Shown piece after piece: positions 17,884 to 26,223 of a stretch of 64,000 nt of DNA (position 1 is its first letter; the number at the start of each line of letters is the position of its first letter). Both the position numbers and the translations under genes were made by a program. The notes below the pieces were generated by a model, which saw only the letters and a list, made by a program, of their open reading frames with translations, was not told the DNA's origin and searched no databases. This stretch comes from an uncultured Pseudomonadota bacterium (GTDB lineage: Bacteria; Pseudomonadota; Gammaproteobacteria; Burkholderiales; Burkholderiaceae_C): positions 806,001-870,000 of the forward strand of contig CAMFIB010000001.1 of NCBI GenBank assembly GCA_945952465.1, read 5' to 3'.

Positions 17884-18907
17884 GCATCCCTCGCCGGGCC
17901 GCAGGGCGTGGCGGCGCTTTCGCCGCAACAAGCTCGGCTTCTACAGCCTGGTGCTGTTCACCACGCTGGTGGTGCTGAGCCTGTTCGCCGAGGTGCTCTC
18001 CAACGACAAGCCGCTGGTGGTCAGCTACCAGGGCCAGTTCTACTTTCCGCTGGTCACCGACTACCCCGAGAGCACCTTCGGAGGCGACTTCCCGACGCCG
18101 GCCGACTACCTGGACCCCTTCATCCGCGACCGCATCACGCAGGGCGGCAACTGGGCGGTCTACCCGCCCAACCCCTACGGCCCGAAAACGCTGAACTACT
18201 TCGCCAGCAGCCCCAACCCGGCCGCGCCGAGCCGCGAGAACTTCTTCGGCAGCGACGACCGCGGTCGCGACCTGCTGGCGCAACTCATCTACGGCTTCCG
18301 CGTGAGCGTGCTGTTCGGGCTGGCGCTCACGGCGATCGGCGTGGTCATCGGCGTCATCACCGGCGCCATCCAGGGCTACTTCGGCGGCAAGACCGACCTG
18401 GCCTTCCAGCGCTTCATCGAGATCTGGGGCTCGATGCCCGAGCTGTACCTGCTCATCATCTTCAGCGCCATCTTCGCGCCCAGCATTTCGCTGCTGCTCA
18501 TTCTGCTGTCGCTGTTCGGCTGGATGGGCCTGTCGGACTACGTGCGCGCCGAGTTCCTGCGCAACCGGCAGATGGACTACGTGCGCGCCGCGCGGGCATT
18601 GGGCGTGGGCAACCGCCGCATCATGTGGCGCCACATCCTGCCCAACAGCATGACGCCGGTCGTCACCTTCCTGCCGTTCCGCATGAGCGCCGCCATCCTG
18701 GCCCTCACCTCGCTCGACTTTCTCGGCCTCGGTGTGCCGCCCGGCACGCCGTCGCTGGGCGAACTGCTGAGCCAGGGCAAGGCCAACATCGACGCCTGGT
18801 GGATTTCGCTGTCCACCTTCGCCGTGCTGGTCGTCACGCTGCTGCTGCTGACCTTCATGGGCGACGCGCTGCGCGACGCACTCGATCCCAGAAAGCTGAG
18901 CACGTGA
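17867..18907 (+). CDS. yejE: ABC transporter permease, peptide/microcin C importer (YejE-type)
   Basis: A 346-residue second permease (DppC-like). An N-terminal helix (KLGFYSLVLFTTLVVLSLFA) and a long periplasmic segment characteristic of YejE (residues about 40-140, FGGDFPTPADYLDPFIRDR) are followed by the membrane core and EAA loop (DYVRAARALGVGNRRIMWRH). GTG at 17867, inside the yejB end, gives MSNSIEHPSP. The stop TGA at 18905-18907 overlaps the GTG of the ATPase gene by four bases (GTGA). Confidence 0.93.
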   Translation: MSNSIEHPSPGRRAWRRFRRNKLGFYSLVLFTTLVVLSLFAEVLSNDKPLVVSYQGQFYFPLVTDYPESTFGGDFPTPADYLDPFIRDRITQGGNWAVYPPNPYGPKTLNYFASSPNPAAPSRENFFGSDDRGRDLLAQLIYGFRVSVLFGLALTAIGVVIGVITGAIQGYFGGKTDLAFQRFIEIWGSMPELYLLIIFSAIFAPSISLLLILLSLFGWMGLSDYVRAEFLRNRQMDYVRAARALGVGNRRIMWRHILPNSMTPVVTFLPFRMSAAILALTSLDFLGLGVPPGTPSLGELLSQGKANIDAWWISLSTFAVLVVTLLLLTFMGDALRDALDPRKLST

Positions 18908-20589
18908 ATAGGACCCCCACGCTCGGCACTGGCGTGTCCTCGCTGCCCCCCGAGGGGGCTCGCCAGCCTTGGGGCGGCCCGGCAGCTGGCGGTGCTCAAA
19001 ATGTCTTGCTGCAGGTCGATGGCCTGCGTGTCGCGTTCGACGGCAAGCCGGTCGTCCACGGCATCGGTTTTTCGCTGAAGGCCGGCGAGAAGGTCGCGCT
19101 GGTCGGCGAGTCGGGTTCCGGCAAGACCGTCACCGCGCTGAGCCTGCTGAAGCTGGTGTTGAACGCCGAGGTTTCCGGCCGCGCGCTGTTCGACGGCCGC
19201 GACCTGCTGGCCTTGCCCGAGCGCGAGCTGCGGGGCGTGCGCGGCCGCGAGATCGCGATGATCTTCCAGGAGCCGATGACGGCGCTGAACCCGCTGTACA
19301 CGGTGGGCAACCAGATCGCCGAGGTGCTGGAGCTGAAGAACGGCCTGACGCCGCGCGAAGCGCTGGCCGGTGCCGTCCGCCTGCTGGCCGACGTTGGCGT
19401 GCCCGAACCCGAGCGCCGGGCCGACGCCTTCCCGCACCAGCTCTCCGGCGGGCAACGCCAGCGCGCGATGATCGCGATGGCGCTGGCCTGCGAGCCCAAG
19501 CTGCTGCTGGCCGACGAGCCCACCACCGCGCTCGACGTCACACTGCGCGTGCAGATCCTCGATCTGCTGGCCCGCCTCCAGCGCGAGCGCGGCATGGCGG
19601 TGCTGCTGATCACGCACGACCTGAACCTGGTGCGGCGTTTCGCCGACCGGGTGGTGGTGATGGAGCAGGGCCATGTGGTGGAGCAGGGCGCGGTGGCGGA
19701 GGTGTTCGGCAACCCGCAGCACCCCTACACCCGCAAACTCATCGACAGCCGGCCCGAACGCGACGTGGCCGAGCCGGCGCCCGGCCAGGCGCCGGTGATG
19801 CGCGCGCAAGGCCTGCGCGTGGCCTACCCGACCCGGCTGCCCGGTTTCGCCGGCTGGTTCAAGAAGGGCGAGTTCGTCGCGGTGAAGCAGGCCGACTTCG
19901 GCATCGCAGCGGGGCAGACGCTGGGCGTGGTCGGTGAATCGGGCTCCGGCAAATCCACATTGGCGTTGGCCGCGCTGGGCCTGCTGCCGCACAGGGGCGA
20001 GCTGCAGGTGGTCGGCAAGTCGTGGCAGGGCGGCGGCAGCCACGGCGCGCACAACCGGGCGATCCGCCGCGTGGTGCAGGTGGTGTTCCAGGACCCGTTC
20101 TCGTCGCTGTCGCCGCGCATGACGGTCGACGAGATCGTCGGCGAGGGTTTGCTGGTGCACGAGCCCGCGCTGAACGCCGACGCGCGGCGCCAGCGGGTGG
20201 AACAGGTGCTGGCCGAGGTCGGCATGACCGAAGCGCAGTTTCCCGGCCTGCTGCAGCGCTACCCGCACGAGTTCTCTGGCGGCCAGCGGCAGCGGCTGGC
20301 GGTGGCGCGCGCCTTGGTGGTGCAGCCCGAACTGCTGGTGCTCGACGAACCCACCAGTGCGCTCGACGTGACCATTCAGAAGCAGGTGCTCAAGCTGCTG
20401 CAGCGGCTGCAGCGCGAACGCCGGCTGAGCTACCTGCTGATCACCCACGACGTGGACGTGATCCGCGCGATGGCGCACCAGGTCATGGTGATGAAGGACG
20501 GCGAGGTGGTCGAGTCGGGCAGCGTGGAGCAGGTGCTGGACGCACCACGGCATGCGTACACGCAGCGTCTGGTAGCGGCGGCAGGCTAG
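18904..20589 (+). CDS. yejF: ABC transporter ATPase, two nucleotide-binding domains (YejF-type)
   Basis: A 561-residue fused double ATPase energising peptide import. Domain 1 has Walker A GESGSGKT, signature LSGGQRQRAMIAMAL and Walker B LLLADEPT; domain 2 has Walker A GESGSGKS, signature FSGGQRQRLAVARAL and Walker B LLVLDEPT. The oligopeptide-binding extension follows each. The start GTG at 18904 overlaps the yejE stop. Residues about 5-32 (LGTGVSSLPPEGARQPWGG and on) are encoded by a GC-rich interspersed repeat, so the N terminus before NVLLQVDGLRVAF is probably an acquired extension, or the true start lies further in (for example TTG at 19003). Confidence 0.93.
   Translation: MNRTPTLGTGVSSLPPEGARQPWGGPAAGGAQNVLLQVDGLRVAFDGKPVVHGIGFSLKAGEKVALVGESGSGKTVTALSLLKLVLNAEVSGRALFDGRDLLALPERELRGVRGREIAMIFQEPMTALNPLYTVGNQIAEVLELKNGLTPREALAGAVRLLADVGVPEPERRADAFPHQLSGGQRQRAMIAMALACEPKLLLADEPTTALDVTLRVQILDLLARLQRERGMAVLLITHDLNLVRRFADRVVVMEQGHVVEQGAVAEVFGNPQHPYTRKLIDSRPERDVAEPAPGQAPVMRAQGLRVAYPTRLPGFAGWFKKGEFVAVKQADFGIAAGQTLGVVGESGSGKSTLALAALGLLPHRGELQVVGKSWQGGGSHGAHNRAIRRVVQVVFQDPFSSLSPRMTVDEIVGEGLLVHEPALNADARRQRVEQVLAEVGMTEAQFPGLLQRYPHEFSGGQRQRLAVARALVVQPELLVLDEPTSALDVTIQKQVLKLLQRLQRERRLSYLLITHDVDVIRAMAHQVMVMKDGEVVESGSVEQVLDAPRHAYTQRLVAAAG
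18917..18983 (+). repeat. GC-rich interspersed repeat, copy R1, inside the yejF 5' end
   Basis: It begins CCCACGCT and contains the 20-mer CGCTGCCCCCCGAGGGGGCT at 18941-18960, identical to 40641-40660, followed by CCTTGGGGCGGCCCGGC at 18967-18983. The core forms a CCCCC/GGGGG hairpin. It lies at the yejE/yejF junction and is read in frame. Confidence 0.85.
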
Positions 20590-20596
20590 GGCCGAT

Positions 20597-21496
20597 TCAG
20601 CGCATCGTGTGCAGCGGGATGTCGTGCTGCACGGCCAGCTTGTCCAGCGTGCGGCGGGTCTGCTGCGCGATCCAGTGGCCGATGGCTTCGCGGGTGGCAG
20701 GCGCCATCAGCGCCCTGGGGCTGTCGATGGCCACGCCGGCCACCGCGCACAGCGCCTTCGCGAAATGCGGCTCCAGCGCGGCGACGGCCACCCGGCCGTC
20801 CTTGCAGCGGTAGACCTGGTAGCCGGCATGGGCGCCGCCCACCGGTGAGCCGGGCAGCGTGAGGCCCCAGTGGCGCGGCAGCGCGGCCCAGCGCGCGGCC
20901 TCCGACAACGCGACTTCGATCAGCCGGCCCTTGGCGCCCGGCTTGGCGCGCTGCGCCAGCACCGCCTGCAGCACCGCCTCGCTGGCCATCAACGCGCCGC
21001 CCATGTCGGCGTACAGCGTGGGCGGCAGTTCCAGCCCGGTGACGAGGCCGTTGTCGGCGAGGTAGGTGAGGTCGTGGCCCGGCTCGTCGGCGCGCTCCCC
21101 CGGCCCGCCGACGATGGCGATCTGGTTGAGCTGCGGGTGTTGCCGGTGCAGCGTCTTCCATTCGAGCTTGAGCTTGGTCAGTGCCGACGGGCGGAACGAG
21201 GTCAGCAGCACGTCGGCCTTGGCGAGTTCGCGGTGCAGCGTGGCCTGGCCTTTGTCGGTCTTCAGGTCGGCGCGCACCAGCCGCACGCCGGCGTGCAGGT
21301 CGGCGTAGGCGGCGGGGTTGTACTGGGACATCGGGTCGCCGGACGCGCCTGCGGGGGCGCCAGTGGGCGCCGGTGGTTCCAGCTTGACGCAGGCCGCGCC
21401 CATCGCCTTGCAGCGCATCAGCGCTGCCGGACCGGGCAGGTTGAGCGCCAGGCTCAGCACGCGCACGCCGCGCAGCGGTTGAAAGGATATGACCAT
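20597..21496 (-). CDS. CaiB/BaiF (class III) CoA-transferase family protein, short form
   Basis: A 299-residue protein with the fold signature PLRGVRVLSLALNLPGPAALM at the N terminus and GHDLTYLADNGL, whose aspartate matches the catalytic Asp of the family (GHDxxY). Usual members are 380-410 residues, so this one lacks roughly 80-100, and it may be a racemase-like (AMACR-type) short member or a decayed transferase. It is last in the minus-strand benzoate/Liv gene series but separated from livF by repeat copy C, so co-transcription is uncertain. The CoA donor and acceptor are unknown. Confidence 0.8.
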   Translation of the reverse strand: MVISFQPLRGVRVLSLALNLPGPAALMRCKAMGAACVKLEPPAPTGAPAGASGDPMSQYNPAAYADLHAGVRLVRADLKTDKGQATLHRELAKADVLLTSFRPSALTKLKLEWKTLHRQHPQLNQIAIVGGPGERADEPGHDLTYLADNGLVTGLELPPTLYADMGGALMASEAVLQAVLAQRAKPGAKGRLIEVALSEAARWAALPRHWGLTLPGSPVGGAHAGYQVYRCKDGRVAVAALEPHFAKALCAVAGVAIDSPRALMAPATREAIGHWIAQQTRRTLDKLAVQHDIPLHTMR

Positions 21497-21497
21497 G

Positions 21498-21570
21498 ATT
21501 GCTATATTAAATGTAGCTAGATTGCTATATTCCGCGCTGACTTGCGGCCGATTTTATTCATGAAATGGCC
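21498..21570 (+). repeat. Interspersed multi-hairpin repeat, copy C
   Basis: It lies directly before the CoA-transferase start codon, in the gap to livF. It has GCTATATTAAATGTAGC, a second ATTGCTATATTC, the core CCGCGCTGACTTGCGGCCGA and an imperfect 3' hairpin GGCCGATTT / AAATGGCC. It shares layout and core with copies A and B. Confidence 0.8.
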
Positions 21571-21603
21571 CTCCGGCGGTCTTCTGGGCGACGCAGGGCC
21601 CGC

Positions 21604-22317
21604 TCACACGCCGAGGTGCCGCGTCAGCAGTTCTGGCGCGGCCTGTATGGCCGCCGATGAGCCTTCGAACACGACCTGGCCCTTCACCAGCACCACGTTG
21701 CGGTCGGTGACCTGGGTGACGTGCTTCCAGTTTTTGTCGACGATGACGCTGCTGATGCCGGTCTGCCGGATCAGCGCGCAGATGCGCCAGATTTCCCTGG
21801 CGATCAGCGGCGCCAGGCCTTCGGTGGCCTCGTCGAGGATGAGCACGTCGGGGTTGGTCATCAGCGCGCGGCCGATGGTCAGCATCTGCTGCTCGCCGCC
21901 GCTGAGCTGCTGCCCACCGTGGCCCAGCCGCTCCTTGAGCCGCGGGAAGGTGTCGAGCACGCGCTCACAGGTCCAGTCGCACTGGCCGCGGGTGCCGGGC
22001 CGCGCCGCCATCCTCAGGTTCTCGGCCACGCTCAGGTTGCCGAAGATGCCGCGCCCTTCCGGCACATAGGCAACGCCGCGCCGGGCGATCTCGAACGGCG
22101 CCGCGCCGGTCATTTCCTGTCCGGCAATCGCCACGCTGCCGCCACGCGGCTTGACGAGGCCCATGATGCTTTTCAGCAGCGTGGTCTTGCCCATGCCGTT
22201 GCGGCCCATCAGGCCGATGGTTTCGCCGCGCGCCACAGTGAAATCAACGCCGCGCAGGATGTGGCTGGCGCCGTAGCAGGTCTGCAGGCCGCGGGCCTCG
22301 ATGAGCAGGTCGGACAT
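21604..22317 (-). CDS. livF: ABC transporter ATPase, branched-chain/hydrophobic substrate family (LivF-type)
   Basis: A 237-residue ATPase of the HAAT family. Walker A is GRNGMGKTT, signature QLSGGEQQMLTIGRAL, Walker B VLILDEATEGLAP; the EGLAP run is a LivF hallmark. ATG at 22317-22315 overlaps the livG stop by one base (TGATG), showing tight coupling. It is the last Liv gene on the minus strand. Together with livK, H, M and G it makes a complete importer; the benzoate-ligase context suggests an aromatic acid rather than an amino acid. Confidence 0.93.
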   Translation of the reverse strand: MSDLLIEARGLQTCYGASHILRGVDFTVARGETIGLMGRNGMGKTTLLKSIMGLVKPRGGSVAIAGQEMTGAAPFEIARRGVAYVPEGRGIFGNLSVAENLRMAARPGTRGQCDWTCERVLDTFPRLKERLGHGGQQLSGGEQQMLTIGRALMTNPDVLILDEATEGLAPLIAREIWRICALIRQTGISSVIVDKNWKHVTQVTDRNVVLVKGQVVFEGSSAAIQAAPELLTRHLGV

Positions 22318-23081
22318 CAATGCGCCTCTTCGCCGAGGTAGGCCGCCTGCACACCGGCGTTGGAGCGGATCTCGGCCGGCGTGCCGTTGGCGATGACCTG
22401 GCCGTTGACCATCACGGTCAGGCGGTCGGCCAGCGCGAAGACGGCGTCCATGTCGTGTTCCACCAGCAGCATGGCGTGGTCGGGCTTGATGCGTTGCAGC
22501 AGCTCGACCATGCGCTCGGCCTCGGCCACGCCCATGCCGGCGAGCGGCTCGTCGAGCAGCAGCACGCGCGGCGCAGTGGCCAGCGCCATCGCGATCTCCA
22601 ACTGGCGCTGCTCGCCGTGGCTGATGGTGCCGGCCACGGTGTCGCGGCGCGCCTGCAGCCCGGCCAGTTCGATCGCGCGGCTGGCCTGCTCGTTGGTGTC
22701 GGTGAAGCCTTCCGCACGGCTCAGCCAGCGCGCCGCCCGCGGCTGGCGCGACTGCGCGGCAAGGCGCACGTTGTCCCACACCGTGAACGGCAAAAAGATG
22801 TTGGTCTTCTGGTAGCTGCGCCCAAGGCCCTGACGCGAAATGCGCTCCGGCGACCAGCCGGTGACATCGCGGCCGGCCAAGGTCACCGATCCGGACGACG
22901 GCGGCAGGTCGCCGGCCAGCAGGTTGGTCAGCGTGGACTTGCCGGCGCCGTTGGGGCCGATCACCGCGTGGATGGTGTTGCGCGTGAGTTCCAGCGACAC
23001 GTCGTTCACCGCCGCCAGGCCGCCGAAGCGTTTGGTGAGGTGGCTGGCCGTGAGCAGCACGTCGTGGGCCGGGTCACTCAC
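22317..23081 (-). CDS. livG: ABC transporter ATPase, branched-chain/hydrophobic substrate family (LivG-type)
   Basis: A 254-residue ATPase. Walker A is GPNGAGKST, the LivG-type long loop follows (GRSYQKTNIFLPFTVWDNVR), the signature is ISHGEQRQLEIAMAL (HGEQR in place of SGGQ, common in LivG), and Walker B is VLLLDEPLAGMG. The start overlaps the livM end by eight bases, so the two are translationally coupled. Confidence 0.93.
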   Translation of the reverse strand: MSDPAHDVLLTASHLTKRFGGLAAVNDVSLELTRNTIHAVIGPNGAGKSTLTNLLAGDLPPSSGSVTLAGRDVTGWSPERISRQGLGRSYQKTNIFLPFTVWDNVRLAAQSRQPRAARWLSRAEGFTDTNEQASRAIELAGLQARRDTVAGTISHGEQRQLEIAMALATAPRVLLLDEPLAGMGVAEAERMVELLQRIKPDHAMLLVEHDMDAVFALADRLTVMVNGQVIANGTPAEIRSNAGVQAAYLGEEAH

Positions 23082-24054
23082 CCGTGGCCTCTTTGCGCTG
23101 GAACAGGCCCAGCAGGCCGCGCGGCGCGAACACGATGAACAGCACGATGACCAGGCCTATCCACAGCTGCCAGTGTTTGCCCAGGTTGAATCCGCCCAGC
23201 GTGGGCAGATCCTTCAGCGTGTGCAGCAGGTACTCGAACCCGAACGCACCCACCGCCGCGCCGGCGAAGTTGCCCATGCCGCCGAGGATGACCATCATGA
23301 CGGCGTGCGCACTCATGTGAAAACCCATCAGCTCGGGGTTCACGAAACCGGTCTGCGCGCCCCACAGGTAGCCGGCCAGCCCGGCCAGCGCGCCGGCCAG
23401 CGAGAACGCGGCCAGCTTGTAGCCGAAGGTGCCGTAGCCCATCGCCCGCATCCGGTGCTCGTTGACGCGTATACCCGCCAGCACCCGTCCGAAAGGGCTC
23501 CACAGCAGCCGGCGCAGGAAGGCGTAGACCGCCAGCATCAGCACGAGCGTGGCGTAGTAGAACTGGGTCTTGCTCTCCAGGTCGAAGACGCCGCCGCTGG
23601 GGCGGAAGTTGATGTACAGGCCGTCGGAGCCGCCCAGCACCTTGTTGTCGAAGAACAGGAAGTACACCATCTGGGCGAAGGCCATCGTCACCATGATGAA
23701 GTAGATGCCGTGGGTGCGCACCACGAAGAAGCCGATCACCAGCGCGGCCAGACCGGCGCCGGCCACCGCCAGCGGCAGCGACCACCACAGGCTCACCGGC
23801 TCGGCCTCCGGCGTGAGAAAGGCCAGCGCGTAGCCGGCCAGCCCGAAATAGGCGGCGTGGCCCAGCGACACCAGGCCGGTCACGCCCTGCAGAAGGTCCA
23901 AGCTCATCGCGAAGATGGCGAGGATCATCATCCGCGTGACCATCTGGATGTAGAAGTCGCTGCCGGCAAACGGAAACGCCGCCAGCGCGACCACGCACAG
24001 CACCAGCGCAACGGTCACGCCGCGCGGCAGGCGCTCGAGGTTTGCACGGGTCAT
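23074..24054 (-). CDS. livM: ABC transporter permease, branched-chain/hydrophobic substrate family (LivM-type)
   Basis: A 326-residue permease with about eight to ten hydrophobic helices and the motifs GVTGLVSLGHAAYFGLAGYA and RVNEHRMRAMGYGTFGYKLA typical of LivM. It overlaps livH by four bases at its 5' end and livG by eight at its 3' end. Confidence 0.93.
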   Translation of the reverse strand: MTRANLERLPRGVTVALVLCVVALAAFPFAGSDFYIQMVTRMMILAIFAMSLDLLQGVTGLVSLGHAAYFGLAGYALAFLTPEAEPVSLWWSLPLAVAGAGLAALVIGFFVVRTHGIYFIMVTMAFAQMVYFLFFDNKVLGGSDGLYINFRPSGGVFDLESKTQFYYATLVLMLAVYAFLRRLLWSPFGRVLAGIRVNEHRMRAMGYGTFGYKLAAFSLAGALAGLAGYLWGAQTGFVNPELMGFHMSAHAVMMVILGGMGNFAGAAVGAFGFEYLLHTLKDLPTLGGFNLGKHWQLWIGLVIVLFIVFAPRGLLGLFQRKEATGE

Positions 24055-24914
24055 GTCTTGAACAAACCCTCAGGCCGCCACAGCAGCACCGCGGCCATCA
24101 GCATGTAGACCAGCATCCCGGCCAACGAGGGCAGCAGCACCTTGCCGAAGGTGTCCACCAGCCCCACCAGCAGCGCGGCGATCAGCGCGCCGCGCACCGA
24201 GCCGATGCCGCCGATCACCACCACCACGAAGCACATGATCAGCACCGACGAGCCCATGTTGGGGTACACGCTGGCGACCGGCGCGGCAATCATGCCGGCC
24301 ACCGCCGCCAGACCCACGCCCAGCGCGAACACGATGGCGTGGATGCGCTTGATGTGGATGCCCAGCGCCTCCGCCATGTCGCGGTTGAACGCGCCCGCAC
24401 GGATCTTCATGCCCAGGCGCGTCTTCGAGATCAGCAGGTACAGGCCGACGGCCAGCGCCACGCACACGCCCATCATCAAGATGCGGTAGCCGGGGTAGGA
24501 GAGGTTGTCGGTGAGCGGCACGGACCACGACAGCGCCTCGGGAATCGCCACGCCGTGCACGTCGTCGCCCCACAGCAGCGAGCGCAGTTCCTCGAACACG
24601 TAGATCAGGCCGAAGGTGAGCAGCACCTGGTCCAGGTGGTCGCGGTGGTAGAAGTGGCGGAACAGCAGCCATTCCAGCAGCAGCCCGAACAGAACGGCCA
24701 GCACCGCGCCGCCGAGGATGGCCAGCGCGAGGCTGCCGAACAGCGGGCTGAGCGAATAGGCGAGGTAGGCGCCCAGCATGTAGAAGCTGCCGTGCGCGAG
24801 GTTGACCACGCCCATGATGCCGAAGATCAGCGTCAGGCCGGCCGCCAGCATGAACAGCAGCAGGCCGTACTGCACGCCGTTGAGCAGTTGAATGAGAAAA
24901 CTGGCGAGATCCAT
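24051..24914 (-). CDS. livH: ABC transporter permease, branched-chain/hydrophobic substrate family (LivH-type)
   Basis: A 287-residue permease with LLNGVQYGLLLFMLAAGLTL at the N terminus, MGVVNLAHGSFYMLGAYLAY (the LivH NxAHG motif) and GGIGSVRGALIAALLVGLVD near the C terminus. It starts 55 bases after the binding-protein gene. Confidence 0.93.
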   Translation of the reverse strand: MDLASFLIQLLNGVQYGLLLFMLAAGLTLIFGIMGVVNLAHGSFYMLGAYLAYSLSPLFGSLALAILGGAVLAVLFGLLLEWLLFRHFYHRDHLDQVLLTFGLIYVFEELRSLLWGDDVHGVAIPEALSWSVPLTDNLSYPGYRILMMGVCVALAVGLYLLISKTRLGMKIRAGAFNRDMAEALGIHIKRIHAIVFALGVGLAAVAGMIAAPVASVYPNMGSSVLIMCFVVVVIGGIGSVRGALIAALLVGLVDTFGKVLLPSLAGMLVYMLMAAVLLWRPEGLFKT

Positions 24915-24969
24915 CGTGGGTGGGGTGCGCGGTGGCGGGCCCGCCGGTCGGCGGGTGAGGCAGGGCGGG

Positions 24970-26160
24970 TCAGCCTGCCATGCGGCAACCGGTGCCGGGG
25001 TCGGCCAGCGCCTTGGCGGCCACGCCCACCACCTTGTTTTCCTTGTTCTCGACCACGCGCAGGTAGATGTCCTGCACCGGGTTGTGCTGCGGGCTCATCT
25101 TCCACTTGCCGCGCGGGCTGTCGATGGTGGTGGTTTCCAGCGCTTTGTAGAGCGCGGGCTTGTTGCCGATGTCGCCCTTCACCGCCGCCACGCCCTGTGC
25201 CAGCAGCAGGCCGGTGTCGTAGCCCTGCACGGCATACACGTCGGGCTGCACCTTGAAATGCTTTGCGTAGGCCAGCCGGAACGCTCGGTTGCGCGGGGTG
25301 TCGAGCGAGTCGCTGTAGTGCAGCGTGGTGACGATGCCGTCGGCCGCCGGGCCGGCGGCCTCCAGCACGCCTTCGGTGAGGAAGCCGGAGCCGTACAGCG
25401 GAATCTTGCCTTTCAGGCCCGCTGCCGCGTAGTCGCGGATGAACTTGGCCGCGCCACCGCCGGCGAAGAAGCAGGCCACCGCGTCGGGTTTGAGCGAGGC
25501 GATCTCGGTCAGCAGGGCCTGAAACTCCACATTCGGGAACGGCAGCGACAGCTCCTTCACGATGGTGCCGCCCGCCTTGGTGTAGCCGTCGCGGAAGCCT
25601 TCGAAGGCTTCGTCGCCGGCGGCGTATTTCCAGGTGATCCACACCGTTTTCTTCAGGCCCTTGTCCATCATCGGCTTGCCCAGCGCCAGGGTGGGCTGGG
25701 CGTTGGTGAAGCTGGTGCGGAACACGTTGGGCGCGCACAGGGCGCGCGTGGCCGCGTGCGCGCCGGCATTGGGAATGAGGCTCAGCACACCGGAGTCGCG
25801 CGCCACCTTCTGGATGCCCATCTGCACACCGGAGTGCACGGTGCCCACCAGCACGTCCACCTTGTCGCGCTGCACCAGCGTGGAGGCGTTCTCGACGCCC
25901 TTGGCCGGGTTGGATTCGTCGTCCACTTTGAAGAATTCGATCTCGCGCCCGCCGAGCTTGCCGCCCTGTTCGTCCAGCGCCATGCGAAAGCCGTTCTCGA
26001 TCGCCACGCCGAGCTGGGCGAAGGTGCCGGTGTACGGCAGCATCAGCCCCACCCTGATCTTGCTGGACTGGGCCCGCGCGATCTGCGGCAACAGCAGGCC
26101 GCTGGAAGCCGCGCCAACCAGGGCGGCACTGCGGGACAGGACGAGACGGCGTGTGGTCAT
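24970..26160 (-). CDS. livK: ABC transporter substrate-binding protein (LivK-type)
   Basis: A 396-residue periplasmic binding protein of family 4. The N terminus MTTRRLVLSRSAALVGAASS with LPQIARAQ has a Tat-like twin arginine before a hydrophobic stretch and an ARA-type cleavage site. The mature protein starts IRVGLMLPYTGTFAQLG. The Leu/Ile/Val-binding fold also serves aromatic acids in many soil bacteria. It sits between the hydrolase/benzoate-CoA ligase genes and the permeases, so the ligand is inferred to be benzoate or a related acid; the sequence alone does not prove it. Confidence 0.92.
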   Translation of the reverse strand: MTTRRLVLSRSAALVGAASSGLLLPQIARAQSSKIRVGLMLPYTGTFAQLGVAIENGFRMALDEQGGKLGGREIEFFKVDDESNPAKGVENASTLVQRDKVDVLVGTVHSGVQMGIQKVARDSGVLSLIPNAGAHAATRALCAPNVFRTSFTNAQPTLALGKPMMDKGLKKTVWITWKYAAGDEAFEGFRDGYTKAGGTIVKELSLPFPNVEFQALLTEIASLKPDAVACFFAGGGAAKFIRDYAAAGLKGKIPLYGSGFLTEGVLEAAGPAADGIVTTLHYSDSLDTPRNRAFRLAYAKHFKVQPDVYAVQGYDTGLLLAQGVAAVKGDIGNKPALYKALETTTIDSPRGKWKMSPQHNPVQDIYLRVVENKENKVVGVAAKALADPGTGCRMAG

Positions 26161-26223
26161 GAAAGATCCTCAGGCGGTGGGGAGTGAACGGCGCATGCAG
26201 TATGGTGCAAGCTGCGGGTGAAC

